NCBI GenBank assembly: GCA_030429495.1 | Contig: JAUIFH010000002.1 | Span: 372,001-436,000 of the forward strand | From: Alphaproteobacteria bacterium | GTDB taxonomy: Bacteria; Pseudomonadota; Alphaproteobacteria; Rhodobacterales; Rhodobacteraceae | Direction of reading: 5' to 3' | Length of the DNA stretch: 64,000 nucleotides | Shown here: one piece after another, positions 52,304-61,804 of the stretch | How the letters are laid out: every line of letters begins with the position of its first letter | Numbering within the stretch: position 1 is the stretch's first letter | Translations under genes and position numbers: made by a program | Notes under the pieces: model-generated | The model's database searches: none | The model's input: only the letters and a program-made list of their open reading frames with translations | Told to the model about the DNA's origin: nothing

Positions 52304-55300
52304 GCGCTGTCTTCGCCTGCCTCCTCGTGGCGGACACGGAAAACGGCGAGATAGAGCGCCGGCGCGAATACCAGCGTGACGACCGTCCCGACGATGATGC
52401 CGCCCATCATCGCGTAGGCCATCGGCCCCCAGAATATCTGCCGTGATATCGGGATCAGCGCGAGGCTTGCCGCAGCGGCCGTCAGAAGGATCGGCCGGGC
52501 GCGGGCGTCCGACGCCTCGAAGACCGCGTCCCAGACCGGCCGCCCCTTGGCCTTCAGCACTTCGATCTCGTCAATCAGGATGATCGAGTTGCGGATCAGG
52601 ATACCGATCAGCGCCAGCACGCCGAGGATCGCGACGAAACCGAGCGGCGCGCCGGATGGCAGCAGCGCCGCCACGACGCCGATAAGGCCAAGCGGCGCGA
52701 CGCAGAGGACGACGAAGCTCAGCCGGAAGCTCTGGGTCTGGATCATGATGAGCGTCAGCATGATGAGCATCATCAGCGGAACGACGGCCGCAATCGGTGC
52801 CTGGCTTTCGGCGCTTTCGGCGACCGATCCGCCAAGCTCCACATGGTAGCCGGGCGGCAGGCTAGCATCGAAACCTGCGATCTGCTCTTCAAGCGCCTTG
52901 ACCACGGTTGCCGGCTGGTCCTTGCCCGCGATGGCCGCCTTCACTGTGATTGTCGGCATACGGTTGCGCTGATGGATAACCGGTTGCTCGGTCTCGTATC
53001 GGAAGGTCGCGACCGAGCGGAGCGGGATCGTGACGCCATTGGCTGCCGAAAGCTGCAATTCGGCCAGGTCTTGGACGGAACCGCGCGACTTTTCGTCGCC
53101 GCGCGCGAGAATGTCAACGAGATAGGCCGCGTCCCGCAACTCGGTAATGTTGCTGCCATCATAAATCGCGTTAAGGGCCGCCGCGATGTCGCGCGGCGTG
53201 ATGCCAAGCTGGCGCGCACGGTCCTGGAGGATTTCGACGCGGACGACGCGCGCCGGTTCATTCCAGTCCATCACGATGTCCCGCAACCGGGTGTCGGTCG
53301 CGATGACTGCCGTCAGATCGCGTGCAAGGTCGCGCAGTTCGGAGATGTCGGGGCCGGCGATACGATACTGAACCGGGCGCCCGACCGGCGGACCGATCTC
53401 AAGCAGTTTGATAAAGACGTCGATCCCGGGTAATTCGTTCGCGGCGACCACCCGCAATTCGTCGCGCAGCGCGTCGCGCGCCTCGACCGAGGGCGTCTGG
53501 ACCACGATCTGACCCATGTTCGGCCCCGGTGTGGGCACGTCATACGCCAGAAGGAAGCGCGGCGCACCGCGCCCGACATAGGAGGACCAGAACAGCACAT
53601 GCTCGCTGTCGGCCAGATGCGCCTCCATCCGGTCCATCTGAGCCGCCGTTTCCGTGATGGCGGCATTCTGGGGAAGGGCGAAGTCGAGGATCAGTTCCGG
53701 TCGGTCGGAGTTCGGGAAGAACTGGTTTTCGACGAAGCGCATGCCGAAGATCGACAATCCGAAGATGGCGACCGTGATCCCGATTGTCAGCCAGCGATGC
53801 ATCATCGCCGCCCGCAGCAGCCGGTGGAACATGCGCCGCAACCGCCCCGGCTCGGCCGAATGATGCGCCATGCTTGCGGGCAGGAACGTGACGCCGAGAA
53901 GCGGCGCGAAGAGGACCGCGACAACCCATGAGACGAGGAGAGAGACGGCGATCACAACGAAAAGCGAAAAGGTGAATTCGCCGGCGGCGGAGTTGTTGAG
54001 GCCCACTGGAATGAACCCGGCTACCGTCACCAGAGTACCCGACAGCATCGGGAAGGCGATAGAGGTCCAGGCGAAGGAAGCCGACTTCGTCAGCGTGTCA
54101 CCCTTTTCGAGCCGCGAGATCATAGTCTCGATCGCGATCATGGCGTCATCGACAAGAAGCCCGAGCGCGATGATAAGCGCGCCGAGCGAGATCCGCTGAA
54201 GGGTGAAGCCGGTGTAGTGCATCACAACGAAAGTGATGGCGAGGACGAGCGGGATCGTGAGCGTGACCACGAGTCCGGCCCTGAGGCCGAGGCTGATAAA
54301 ACTGACTGCGAGGACGATCAGAACTGCCTCGATCAATGCCTGAATGAAGTGGCCGACGGCCTCGTCCACGACATGCGGCTGGTCGGCGACCTGATGGATC
54401 GTGATGCCGATGGGAAGGTTTGCTTCGGCCCCGGAGATGACCGCTGACAGCTCTTCGCCGTACTCGATGATATTCGCGCCCTTGCGCATCCCGACCGCAA
54501 GGCCCACGGCCTCCTCCCCACGATAGCGGAACAGCTCTCCGGGCGGGTCCTGGTAGCCACGGCGGATATCGGCGACATCGGTCAGGCGGAAGAAGCGGTC
54601 GCCGACCCGCAGGTTGATATCCTCAAGGCTCTCGGTGCCCGAGAACTGGCCGCCGATCCGGACCAGCACCCGTTCGGGGCCGGCGTCGATCACGCCCGAG
54701 GGCAGGATCGCGTTTTGTGCTGCAAGCGTAGCCTGCACAGCCTGCTGGTTCAGGCCAAGCGCGGCCAGCCGCTCGGTCGAGAATTCGAGATAGATAACCT
54801 CGTCACGCGTGCCGAAGATTTCCACCTTGCCGGCGTCGGGCAGCGCCTGAACGGCGCGGCGCACGTCTTCGACATGGTCGCGCAGTTCGCGCGGGCTGAA
54901 TCCGTCCGAGGTGAAGGCATAGATATTGCCGAACACATCGCCGAAATTGTCGTCGAACTGGAAGCCCGCGAACTCCGCCGGGAACTCGGGCCGGATGTCC
55001 GACATCATGTTGCGGACGGTCTGCCAGATACGCGGGAGGTCGCGTGCCTTCGTCGTCGCCAGCAGCTCGACATAGACGATGGCCTGGCCGGGCCGCGTGA
55101 CCGACCGGGTATAGTCCAGTTCGTCCAGGTCCTCGAGCTTCTTCTCGATCCGGTCGGTTACCTGGCTGAGTGTTTCCTGCACATCCGCGCCGGGAAGCGA
55201 CGCGGCGATGATCATCGTCTTGATCGAGAAGTCGGGATCCTCCTCGCGGCCGATCTCGATATAGGCGAGGATGCCGGCGACGAGCGACATGACCATCAGG

Positions 55301-55356
55301 AACCACACGAAGGAACGGTGGTTCAGCGCCCAGTCGGAAAGGTTGAAGCGGTTCAT
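52300..55356 (-). CDS. RND efflux pump inner-membrane subunit (AcrB-like)
   Basis: 1018 residues with the RND layout: TM1 (about 14-32), a large periplasmic part, TM2-6, a second periplasmic part, TM8-12. Proton-relay acidic residues lie in the TM4 block IALGLLVDDAMIAIETM (two adjacent Asp). The start NRFNLSDWALNHRSFVWFLMVMSLVAGILAYIEIGREEDPDFSIKTMII is of the HAE family. The export substrate cannot be told from the sequence. Last gene of a three-gene run after two adaptors (4-nt overlap with the first). Confidence 0.92.
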   Translation of the reverse strand: MNRFNLSDWALNHRSFVWFLMVMSLVAGILAYIEIGREEDPDFSIKTMIIAASLPGADVQETLSQVTDRIEKKLEDLDELDYTRSVTRPGQAIVYVELLATTKARDLPRIWQTVRNMMSDIRPEFPAEFAGFQFDDNFGDVFGNIYAFTSDGFSPRELRDHVEDVRRAVQALPDAGKVEIFGTRDEVIYLEFSTERLAALGLNQQAVQATLAAQNAILPSGVIDAGPERVLVRIGGQFSGTESLEDINLRVGDRFFRLTDVADIRRGYQDPPGELFRYRGEEAVGLAVGMRKGANIIEYGEELSAVISGAEANLPIGITIHQVADQPHVVDEAVGHFIQALIEAVLIVLAVSFISLGLRAGLVVTLTIPLVLAITFVVMHYTGFTLQRISLGALIIALGLLVDDAMIAIETMISRLEKGDTLTKSASFAWTSIAFPMLSGTLVTVAGFIPVGLNNSAAGEFTFSLFVVIAVSLLVSWVVAVLFAPLLGVTFLPASMAHHSAEPGRLRRMFHRLLRAAMMHRWLTIGITVAIFGLSIFGMRFVENQFFPNSDRPELILDFALPQNAAITETAAQMDRMEAHLADSEHVLFWSSYVGRGAPRFLLAYDVPTPGPNMGQIVVQTPSVEARDALRDELRVVAANELPGIDVFIKLLEIGPPVGRPVQYRIAGPDISELRDLARDLTAVIATDTRLRDIVMDWNEPARVVRVEILQDRARQLGITPRDIAAALNAIYDGSNITELRDAAYLVDILARGDEKSRGSVQDLAELQLSAANGVTIPLRSVATFRYETEQPVIHQRNRMPTITVKAAIAGKDQPATVVKALEEQIAGFDASLPPGYHVELGGSVAESAESQAPIAAVVPLMMLIMLTLIMIQTQSFRLSFVVLCVAPLGLIGVVAALLPSGAPLGFVAILGVLALIGILIRNSIILIDEIEVLKAKGRPVWDAVFEASDARARPILLTAAAASLALIPISRQIFWGPMAYAMMGGIIVGTVVTLVFAPALYLAVFRVRHEEAGEDSA

Positions 55357-56420
55357 TCCGGCACGCGCGGGCCGACGCTCTGCCCGTCCTCTAGTGAATG
55401 GATGCCCTTGACGATCACCTCGCTGCCGGGGTCAAGACCGTCCGCGATCAGGACGAAATCCGCGATAGCATCGCCGAGCGTAACGGATGCGCGCCGGACG
55501 GTATCGTTCGCGCGATCCACGACCCAGACTGCCGGGGCACTTTCGGCGTCAAGGATCGCCGCCAGCGGCAGAACCATACCGGCATCGGCGCCGGCGACGG
55601 GCCGGACCCTCGCCAGCGCGCCAAGGCGAAACGCGTCCGGTGGTGTGTCGAGCGTGAGGTGAAGGCGCCGCGTGCGCGTCGTGCGCTCTGCCACTGGGTC
55701 GATGCTGCGCAGCGTGGCAGCGGCCCGGACGGCTGGATTGGCGACAAGCTCGGCTTCGAACCCGGCGCCCTCTTCCAGCGGGGCAACGTCCTGTTCGCTG
55801 AGGTCGATGACCACCTCGCGCTCACCGGCGGCGGCGACGCGAAGAACGGGCTGGCCGGCCGAAAGCGCCGCGCCCGGCTCGACGAAGACCGCGGTGACGA
55901 TTCCGGCCTGCGGCGCGGTCAGCGTTGCGAGGGCCAGCATGTCCGCCGCCTGCGCGAGGGTCGCGCGGGCCTGCTCAAGCCGCGCTTCGGCGGCAACCAA
56001 GCCGCGTTCCGCGTCTTCGAGTCGCGTCTCGCTGCCGGCGCCGCGATCGGCGAGCTCTTTCGCGCGGTCGCGCGCGTCCGAGGCAGAACGGAGTTGCGCC
56101 GTGGCGACGGCCACGCTCGCTTCGGCTGACCGGACGGTCGCGTCGAGGTCTTCGGGATCGAGCCGGGCAAGCACCGCGCCCTGCTGGACAATGTCGCCCG
56201 CCGAAACCGGGCTCTCGGCGATGGTGCCGGCCAATGGGAACCCGAGGTCGGTCTCGATCCGGGCAACCACGGTGCCGACATAGCTGATCGGCAGCGTGGT
56301 TTCCGGGCTGACGATGACCGAGACGACCGGGCGCGGCGCCGATGGTGCCTGCGCGGCCTGTTCTTCCGCAGCCGCCGGCACAGCGAGGATAGCCAGCATG
56401 AGGAACGCGAACTGTCTCAT
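55353..56420 (-). CDS. RND efflux periplasmic adaptor (membrane-fusion protein), adaptor 1
   Basis: 355 residues. A signal peptide (1-22), then the HlyD/AcrA layout: LPLAGTIAESPVSAGDIVQQGAVLARLDPEDLDATV (lipoyl half), a helical hairpin of about 60 residues, then ALATLTAPQAGIVTAVFVEPGAALSAGQPVLRVA and barrel domains. It joins the pump to an outer-membrane channel. The ATG at 56420 overlaps the upstream adaptor stop by 4 nt, and its own stop overlaps the pump start by 4 nt. Confidence 0.9.
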   Translation of the reverse strand: MRQFAFLMLAILAVPAAAEEQAAQAPSAPRPVVSVIVSPETTLPISYVGTVVARIETDLGFPLAGTIAESPVSAGDIVQQGAVLARLDPEDLDATVRSAEASVAVATAQLRSASDARDRAKELADRGAGSETRLEDAERGLVAAEARLEQARATLAQAADMLALATLTAPQAGIVTAVFVEPGAALSAGQPVLRVAAAGEREVVIDLSEQDVAPLEEGAGFEAELVANPAVRAAATLRSIDPVAERTTRTRRLHLTLDTPPDAFRLGALARVRPVAGADAGMVLPLAAILDAESAPAVWVVDRANDTVRRASVTLGDAIADFVLIADGLDPGSEVIVKGIHSLEDGQSVGPRVPE

Positions 56421-57469
56421 TGGGCGCCCTCCGCCGCCCGGACGACGCGGCCGGGATACAGAAGCTGCGCGCCACGCCCCACGATCATCATGCCGTCCTC
56501 GACGCCGTCCGACAGCACGATGCGCCCGGTTTCGTAGCGGTCGATGCGCACCGACAGCAGCGAAACGGTCATGGTTTCGGGGTCGACGCGCCATACGGCG
56601 GGTCCGGTCCTCGTTGCCGTGATGGCTGCGTAGGGAAGGACGACGCGCGGCGGTTCCTGCCGTGTCACGCTGCCCCGCACGGCATCGCCGTAGGACAGGC
56701 CATGTGGTGGGTTTTCGACAGCCACTGTCACTTCGACTGTGCCGGTCTGCGCTTCCACGACAGGCGATATTTCCGAGATATGGCCGACGAAGGTCTCATC
56801 CGGTATCTCGATGCGGTTCAGTGTTACTTCCGGCGGTGCGGACCCGATCGTCAAAAGCGCCTCTGGCACATGAAAGATCGCATCGAAGCCTGATCCGAGC
56901 GCGAGTTCCATTACCGGCTGCGCCGCGCCGACAACCTGCCCCGCCTCGGCCATCCGCTGTGTCACAGTCGCGCTTTCCGGCGCGAGAAGCACGGTGTCGG
57001 CCAACGCCTTGGTCGCGCGGTCCAGATCGGCCTCGGCCTGGGCCAGCACGCCTTCGGCAATGTGCAGTGCGTCCTCGGCACTGTCGCGGCCGATCCGGGT
57101 CGTTGCCCCGCGCTGAAGCAAGGTTTCCTGCCGCTGGAGGTCTTCCATCGCCTGCCGAAAGTCCGCCTTCGCGGTAGACAGTCCTGCCTCGGCGGCGCGC
57201 AGGGCTTGTTCCTGCTGGACGGCGTCAAGCTTGGCCAGCGCCGTCCCCTCTGCGACCTGCTCGCCGGCCTCGACCAGCACTTCGGTAATGCGTCCACCCA
57301 TCGGGAAGGCGGCTGACAGGGTTTCCCGCGCCACTGCCTCGCCAGTCAGGGAATAGACACGCTCCTCGACAACGGCGCCGGCGGTCACGATTTCAACCGC
57401 CAGCGGAGTGTCGGCAACGGCCATCTGGGCACAGAGCCCTACGGCAATGGCTACGCGGAATAATAACAT
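56417..57469 (-). CDS. RND efflux periplasmic adaptor (membrane-fusion protein), adaptor 2
   Basis: 350 residues. A signal peptide (cleavage after AVA), the lipoyl half MGGRITEVLVEAGEQVAEGTALAKLDAVQQEQAL, a helical hairpin with QRQETLLQRGATTRIGRDSAEDAL, then the second half lipoyl TVLLAPESATVTQRMAEAGQVVGAAQPVMEL and barrels. GAGGTG precedes the ATG at 57469. A long in-frame extension to 57838 is antisense to the PNP gene and not used. First gene of the efflux run; two adaptors for a single pump is notable. Confidence 0.9.
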   Translation of the reverse strand: MLLFRVAIAVGLCAQMAVADTPLAVEIVTAGAVVEERVYSLTGEAVARETLSAAFPMGGRITEVLVEAGEQVAEGTALAKLDAVQQEQALRAAEAGLSTAKADFRQAMEDLQRQETLLQRGATTRIGRDSAEDALHIAEGVLAQAEADLDRATKALADTVLLAPESATVTQRMAEAGQVVGAAQPVMELALGSGFDAIFHVPEALLTIGSAPPEVTLNRIEIPDETFVGHISEISPVVEAQTGTVEVTVAVENPPHGLSYGDAVRGSVTRQEPPRVVLPYAAITATRTGPAVWRVDPETMTVSLLSVRIDRYETGRIVLSDGVEDGMMIVGRGAQLLYPGRVVRAAEGAQ

Positions 57470-57672
57470 TGTCACCTCATGGGGCCGCAACCGGATGCGT
57501 CGCCTAGCGACTGAGTTAATGTGCTTCGGATCGCGAAAAACCACAATGGAGGCGTTCGGGTCCGCGACGCAACGGAAGGCGCCGCCTCCGCGCGACACGT
57601 CCGTGCCGCCGGGCTTGCGGGCAGGGGGGCGTGATGCGAAAACGAGGCGCGGCGACAGCGCGGAGCAACCTG

Positions 57673-58497
57673 ATGCGGGACCGGATCGAAGCAGCGGCCG
57701 ACCATATCCGCGCCCGTGGCGGGGTGCGGCCCGAACTGGCGATCGTACTGGGCTCCGGTCTCGGGCCGCTGGCCGAGCGGGTGGACGGCATCGCAATTCC
57801 CTATGCCGAGATACCGCATTTCCCGGTCTCCACCGCACCGGGTCATGCCGGCCGGCTGCTTCTTGGCAAGCTGTTCGGGCGGGACTGCGTCGTCATGCAG
57901 GGGCGCGTTCACCTCTATGAAGGATACACACCGCAGGATGTAGTTTTTCCGGTCCGGGTGATGGCGGCACTCGGTGCGCGGACGCTGATCCTGACGAACG
58001 CTGCAGGGGGGATGAACCCGGACTACTCGGTCGGCGACATCGTCGCGATCGAGGACCACCTGTCGCTTGCCGTCGCCTCCGGCCTCGACCCTCTTCGTGG
58101 CCCGAACGATCCCGCAATAGGGCCGCGCTTCGTATCCATGAACCGTGCCTATGACCCCGATCTCCTCGCACTTGCCGAACGTGTCGGCGGCCTCGCGCGC
58201 GGGGTCTATGCCCATGTCGCGGGTCCGAGCTTCGAGCCGCCGGCCCTGATCCGGATGTTGCGGGCGGCTGGCTGTGACCTTGTCGGCATGTCGACCGTGC
58301 CCGAGGTCATCGCCGCACGGCATGTCGGGATGCGGGTGCTGGCATTGTCGGCCGTGACCAATATCGCGGTCGCCAGCACCGCCGACGATCACATCACCGA
58401 CGAGGCCGAGGTCTGGGAGGCGGCGCGCGCACTTCAGCCGCGGTTCCTCGCGCTGATGGAGGCATTGCTCCCCGCGCTGCCGAAGGAGGGTTCATGA
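57673..58497 (+). CDS. Purine-nucleoside phosphorylase (class II type)
   Basis: Phosphorolysis of inosine or guanosine, or MTA in some relatives. 274 residues. LAIVLGSGLGPLAERVDG, FPVSTAPGHAGRLLLG, VMQGRVHLYEGYTP, NAAGGMNPDYSVGDIVAIEDHL, and the C-terminal DLVGMSTVPEVIAARHVGMRVLALSAVTNIA are typical. GGAGC precedes the ATG at 57673; a GTG at 57631 gives a longer, less likely form. The amidohydrolase gene overlaps its stop by 4 nt, so the two act in one pathway. Class II and trimeric by sequence type. Confidence 0.9.
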   Translation: MRDRIEAAADHIRARGGVRPELAIVLGSGLGPLAERVDGIAIPYAEIPHFPVSTAPGHAGRLLLGKLFGRDCVVMQGRVHLYEGYTPQDVVFPVRVMAALGARTLILTNAAGGMNPDYSVGDIVAIEDHLSLAVASGLDPLRGPNDPAIGPRFVSMNRAYDPDLLALAERVGGLARGVYAHVAGPSFEPPALIRMLRAAGCDLVGMSTVPEVIAARHVGMRVLALSAVTNIAVASTADDHITDEAEVWEAARALQPRFLALMEALLPALPKEGS

Positions 58498-59831
58498 CCG
58501 GTTTCCCCAACTCAGCCGACACGATGATCACCAACGCCCGCATCCTGACAATGGACGACGCGTTTACCGAGATACCGACCGGCGCGGTCGCGATCACCGC
58601 CGGCCGGATCGCGGCGCTCGGCCCGCAGGCGGCCGCAACGGGTGTGACGGCCGCGACGGTGGTTGATGCGCGGGGCGGCCTGGTCATGCCCGGCCTGATC
58701 AACACGCATTGCCACGCCGCGATGACGCTCTTTCGCGGTCTGGCCGACGACCGGCCACTGGATGGCTTTCTGAAGACGGTCTGGGCGGCCGAGGCGGCGC
58801 ATGTCACGCCGGAGACCGTGAACGCCGGCGCGGTGCTCGGGTTCGCCGAGATGGCGCTGGGCGGGATCACGCATGTCGTGGACATGTATTTCCATCCCGG
58901 CGCGACTATCGCGGCCGCAGCGAAGGTCGGCATCGGCCTGACCACCGGGCCGGTCTTCATCGGATTTGACGGGATCGACGGGCTTCCCTGGCCTGAGCGT
59001 CTTGCCTTCGCGGAGGATTTCGTTACCCGCCACCGGGACACACAGGGTGTCGGCCTTATGCTGATGCCGCATTCGGCCTACACGCTCGATGCGGCAAAGC
59101 TACGCGAGGTGACGGAAATGGCGGAAAGGCTCGCCATACCCGTCCATATCCACGCGGCGGAAGCTCCGTCCGAAATGCGGCTTGTCGCCGAACAGCACGG
59201 GACGACGCCGGCGCGTATCCTGAACCAGACCGGGATTCTCGCGCCGGGGACGCTCCTGGCGCATGCCGTGCATCTCGACGATGAGGAAATCGCGCTTCTC
59301 GCCGAATGCGGGGTGGCAGTGTCGCACAATCCGTTGTCGAACGCCAAGCTCGCTTCCGGTACGGCCCGGATCAAGGCGCTGCGCGCCGCCGGGGTGACTC
59401 TGTCACTCGGCACCGACGGCGCGTCGAGCGGCAATGACCTCGACCTGTGGAAGGCGATGCGGCAGGCTGCGTTCCTCCAGATCCTTGCCACAGGGGAGCC
59501 GGACGTCCTTCCGGCGCGCGACATCGTCGCCATGGCTACGCGGGGCGGCGCCGCCGCAATCGGACAGGGGGGAAGGAAGGGTATCCTCGCCCCCGGCGCG
59601 GATGCCGACGTGATCGTGATCGACCTTTCCGCGCCGCATCTGACGCCATGCTACGATCCCTATTCCACGCTCGTCTACGCGGCCGGGCGCGAGGATGTGC
59701 GCCATGTGTTCGCCGGTGGGCGGCGGATCGTCGCTGACCGGGAACTGACCGCGCCGATCGGGGAGGAAACCGCACGCGTGCAGGCGGTTGCGCGGGCGCT
59801 GAACGCGCACGAGTCCCACGACGGGATCTGA
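58494..59831 (+). CDS. Amidohydrolase (MTA/SAH deaminase-like)
   Basis: 445 residues, TIM-barrel metal hydrolase. Metal sites: LINTHCHAAMTLFRG (H72, H74), IHAAEAPSEM, AHAVHLDDEEI and LGTDGASSGND, with SHNPLSNAKL before it. The set fits 5'-methylthioadenosine/S-adenosylhomocysteine deaminase and related atrazine-hydrolase type enzymes. Coupling to a purine phosphorylase (4-nt overlap) supports a purine or SAM by-product salvage role: deaminate, then phosphorolyse. The substrate is not proven. Confidence 0.85.
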   Translation: MTGFPNSADTMITNARILTMDDAFTEIPTGAVAITAGRIAALGPQAAATGVTAATVVDARGGLVMPGLINTHCHAAMTLFRGLADDRPLDGFLKTVWAAEAAHVTPETVNAGAVLGFAEMALGGITHVVDMYFHPGATIAAAAKVGIGLTTGPVFIGFDGIDGLPWPERLAFAEDFVTRHRDTQGVGLMLMPHSAYTLDAAKLREVTEMAERLAIPVHIHAAEAPSEMRLVAEQHGTTPARILNQTGILAPGTLLAHAVHLDDEEIALLAECGVAVSHNPLSNAKLASGTARIKALRAAGVTLSLGTDGASSGNDLDLWKAMRQAAFLQILATGEPDVLPARDIVAMATRGGAAAIGQGGRKGILAPGADADVIVIDLSAPHLTPCYDPYSTLVYAAGREDVRHVFAGGRRIVADRELTAPIGEETARVQAVARALNAHESHDGI

Positions 59832-59872
59832 CCGGACGCGCTACATCGCGAAAACAATTCACTTAATCCCGT

Positions 59873-59901
59873 TTGAATGTTCACGATATCGTGGGTAATA
59901 T
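59873..59901 (+). promoter_or_regulatory. Strong promoter with palindromic operator in the spacer
   Basis: TTGAAT (59873-59878), a 17-nt spacer, TAATAT (59896-59901). The spacer holds a perfect 12-bp palindrome cacgatatcgtg (59882-59893), a typical position for a repressor. It is the nearest good promoter for the Pro-rich membrane protein gene (start 60013). Confidence 0.55.
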
Positions 59902-60012
59902 GGCGCGACGCCGGATGGACATTCTTTCGTTTTAAGGTGGCGGTGCCGCATTTGAGCAAGCCTGCGAGCCCGGTTTACTAGACCCCTTCAGAGCTGTCAG
60001 GAGGGTGGGGCG

Positions 60013-61398
60013 ATGAACAGATCAGCGACGACTGTCGTCGAGCGGCAGGCGGAGCGGAGCGACCTTCCGGCCTTCGAGGATCTTCTGGCGGACGGTTCGT
60101 TCCATGCGCGTCTGGCGAAGGCGCGCGCGGCACGGGAACGCTCGCTTGCTGCGGGCGCCGGCGACGACGCAGAGATTCTCAAACGCCGCAAACCGTGGGA
60201 GCGCGCGGTACCCCCCCTTCCCAGGAAACGCACGGAGAGCGGGGCGGCCCGTAAGGAACCACTGGTCCTGACCGCTCCGATCCATGCAGACCCTCGCCCT
60301 ATGGCCGATCGGTACATTGCCGAACCGCGACAAGTTTCAGCCGAACAGCCGGCATTGTCCAAGACCGCGCCAGTACCGGAGACCCGGCCGCGCGGCGCGG
60401 CGTTTCTTGCCGCCGGATTCGGAATCGGCCTCGCAATCGGCGCGGTGGCGACAGTGTCGATCATCGCGCTTTCCGGACCGAAGCAGGCAAATGATCCCGC
60501 CATTCTCGCCGACATGCCACCACCCGCGGCGGTAGCGTCGCCCACCGTTGCCGATGCAGAACCACCGGGCGCACCCGATCTTCCGGAGACTGCGCCTGAC
60601 CTCGGCGCCAGCCCGTCAGGAGAGACGGTTCTTGCCTTGGCCGTTCCCGTGACCCGTCCCGCCGAGCCGTCGAAAACCCTTGGTCCCGTGCCGGTCGCCC
60701 GTCCTGTGGTTCCGGCCGACAGCGGCACGCGCGACGATGTGGCGCCGCCACGGCCCGCCGCAATCCTGCCAAAGCCGCAGATCGGCGGCATCGCCGCGCT
60801 GCGCCCGCTGGCCCCCGAAGCCGACCGCGCAGCCCCGCTGCGGATCGTATCGCGGCCCGTCGCCACGCCGGCACGCCCGGGTGTCGTGGTTGCGCGCCTT
60901 CCCGGCGCACCGATGCCGGACGCGCCGTTGGCGGCGCAGCCCGATCCGGCACCCTTCGTAGCCCCGCTCGCCCGGCCCGATCACGCCGTGACTGTCGCCG
61001 CCGCAGTGGCCGCGCCGACGGTCTTCGTCGGGGCGCCCGCGCTGGTCGCCGAAGAGACCCTGGCGGACGTGACGGCCCGGATAGAGCGCGCCGGCTTCGC
61101 AACCGGCGAACCGAGCCGGGTGGGATTCAGCATAAGCCAGAGCAACGTGCGCTATTTCCACGCGGAGGATGCCGCCGCCGCGCACCGCCTTGCCGGCGAG
61201 ATTGACGCCGTCGCCCGCGACTTCACGGCCTACAGCCCGCTGCCGCCGAAGGGAACGATCGAGATCTGGATTGCCGGGAGCGGGCAGGGCGCGGCCCGCA
61301 AGACGGCCCCCGCCAGAAGCCCCGCCGCACCGGATCAGCAGCTTATGAGGTTGCGTGACCTCATCCTGCGGCAGATGCGGAACGGCGATCATTTGTAA
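60013..61398 (+). CDS. Pro-rich single-pass membrane protein with small C-terminal domain
   Basis: 461 residues. A cytosolic N-terminal part (1-125, charged, with RARAARERSLAAGAGDDAE), one transmembrane segment (about 126-152: RGAAFLAAGFGIGLAIGAVATVSIIALSG), a long Pro/Ala-rich periplasmic stretch (about 155-340) and a C-terminal domain (about 345-430) with LADVTARIERAGFATGEPSRVGFSISQSNVRYFHAEDAAAAHRLAGEIDAVARDFTAY. That last part looks like a LytR_C or SPOR-like fold, often on wall proteins. No closer match. GAGGGTGG precedes the ATG. It has its own promoter. Confidence 0.7.
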   Translation: MNRSATTVVERQAERSDLPAFEDLLADGSFHARLAKARAARERSLAAGAGDDAEILKRRKPWERAVPPLPRKRTESGAARKEPLVLTAPIHADPRPMADRYIAEPRQVSAEQPALSKTAPVPETRPRGAAFLAAGFGIGLAIGAVATVSIIALSGPKQANDPAILADMPPPAAVASPTVADAEPPGAPDLPETAPDLGASPSGETVLALAVPVTRPAEPSKTLGPVPVARPVVPADSGTRDDVAPPRPAAILPKPQIGGIAALRPLAPEADRAAPLRIVSRPVATPARPGVVVARLPGAPMPDAPLAAQPDPAPFVAPLARPDHAVTVAAAVAAPTVFVGAPALVAEETLADVTARIERAGFATGEPSRVGFSISQSNVRYFHAEDAAAAHRLAGEIDAVARDFTAYSPLPPKGTIEIWIAGSGQGAARKTAPARSPAAPDQQLMRLRDLILRQMRNGDHL

Positions 61399-61458
61399 CC
61401 GGCCTCGCCTGGGGAAGTGCGGCCGGATTGTTCGGGACGAGTTTAACAGGGGGAACGG

Positions 61459-61785
61459 ATGCCTGACCCAAGACTTCTTGCAATCGTGACGGCGCTCCTG
61501 CTGATCTCGGGCGGCTCGGCCGCGCGTGCAGAATACAGTTTGCGGCAGTTGCAGGACATCGAAGGCTATATCCTGCGGAAGGATTGCGGTGGTCTCTGGC
61601 AATACCTGGTTGAGAACCCGTCGATCATGGCCGGCGGCGACGCGCTTGCTGCGGAACTCCGGGTCTTCGTGAACGCGACGCAGCGCGGCCAACTGGATTG
61701 CTTCGACGCGCCTTCCGAACCTGTTGCGGTCCTTCCGCAAGCACCGGTCGTGAACTTCGCGCCGAATGCTGGTGCGCTGTATTGA
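61459..61785 (+). CDS. Small exported hypothetical protein (108 aa)
   Basis: 108 residues with a signal peptide (1-24, cleavage after ARA). The mature part is short and acidic: YSLRQLQDIEGYILRKDCGGLWQYLVENPSIM, with two Cys (DCGGL and LDCFD) that could pair. No family recognised. A GGGGGAACGG run precedes the ATG. It lies 60 nt after the Pro-rich membrane protein, whose stop is followed by a ccggcc/ggccgg hairpin. Confidence 0.65.
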   Translation: MPDPRLLAIVTALLLISGGSAARAEYSLRQLQDIEGYILRKDCGGLWQYLVENPSIMAGGDALAAELRVFVNATQRGQLDCFDAPSEPVAVLPQAPVVNFAPNAGALY

Positions 61786-61804
61786 CCACACCGGGAGAAA
61801 GCGG

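Noticed and set aside
57470-57838. N-terminal extension of adaptor 2
   Set aside because: It overlaps the purine phosphorylase gene in antisense and precedes a proper signal peptide with its own ribosome site.
59864-59878. Near-match to a CtrA site (TTAA-N7-TGAA)
   Set aside because: One of the two half-sites is broken, and it overlaps a good promoter, which explains the AT content.
61399-61430. ccggcc/ggccgg hairpin after the Pro-rich membrane protein
   Set aside because: Six base pairs and no T-run; could be chance in GC-rich DNA.
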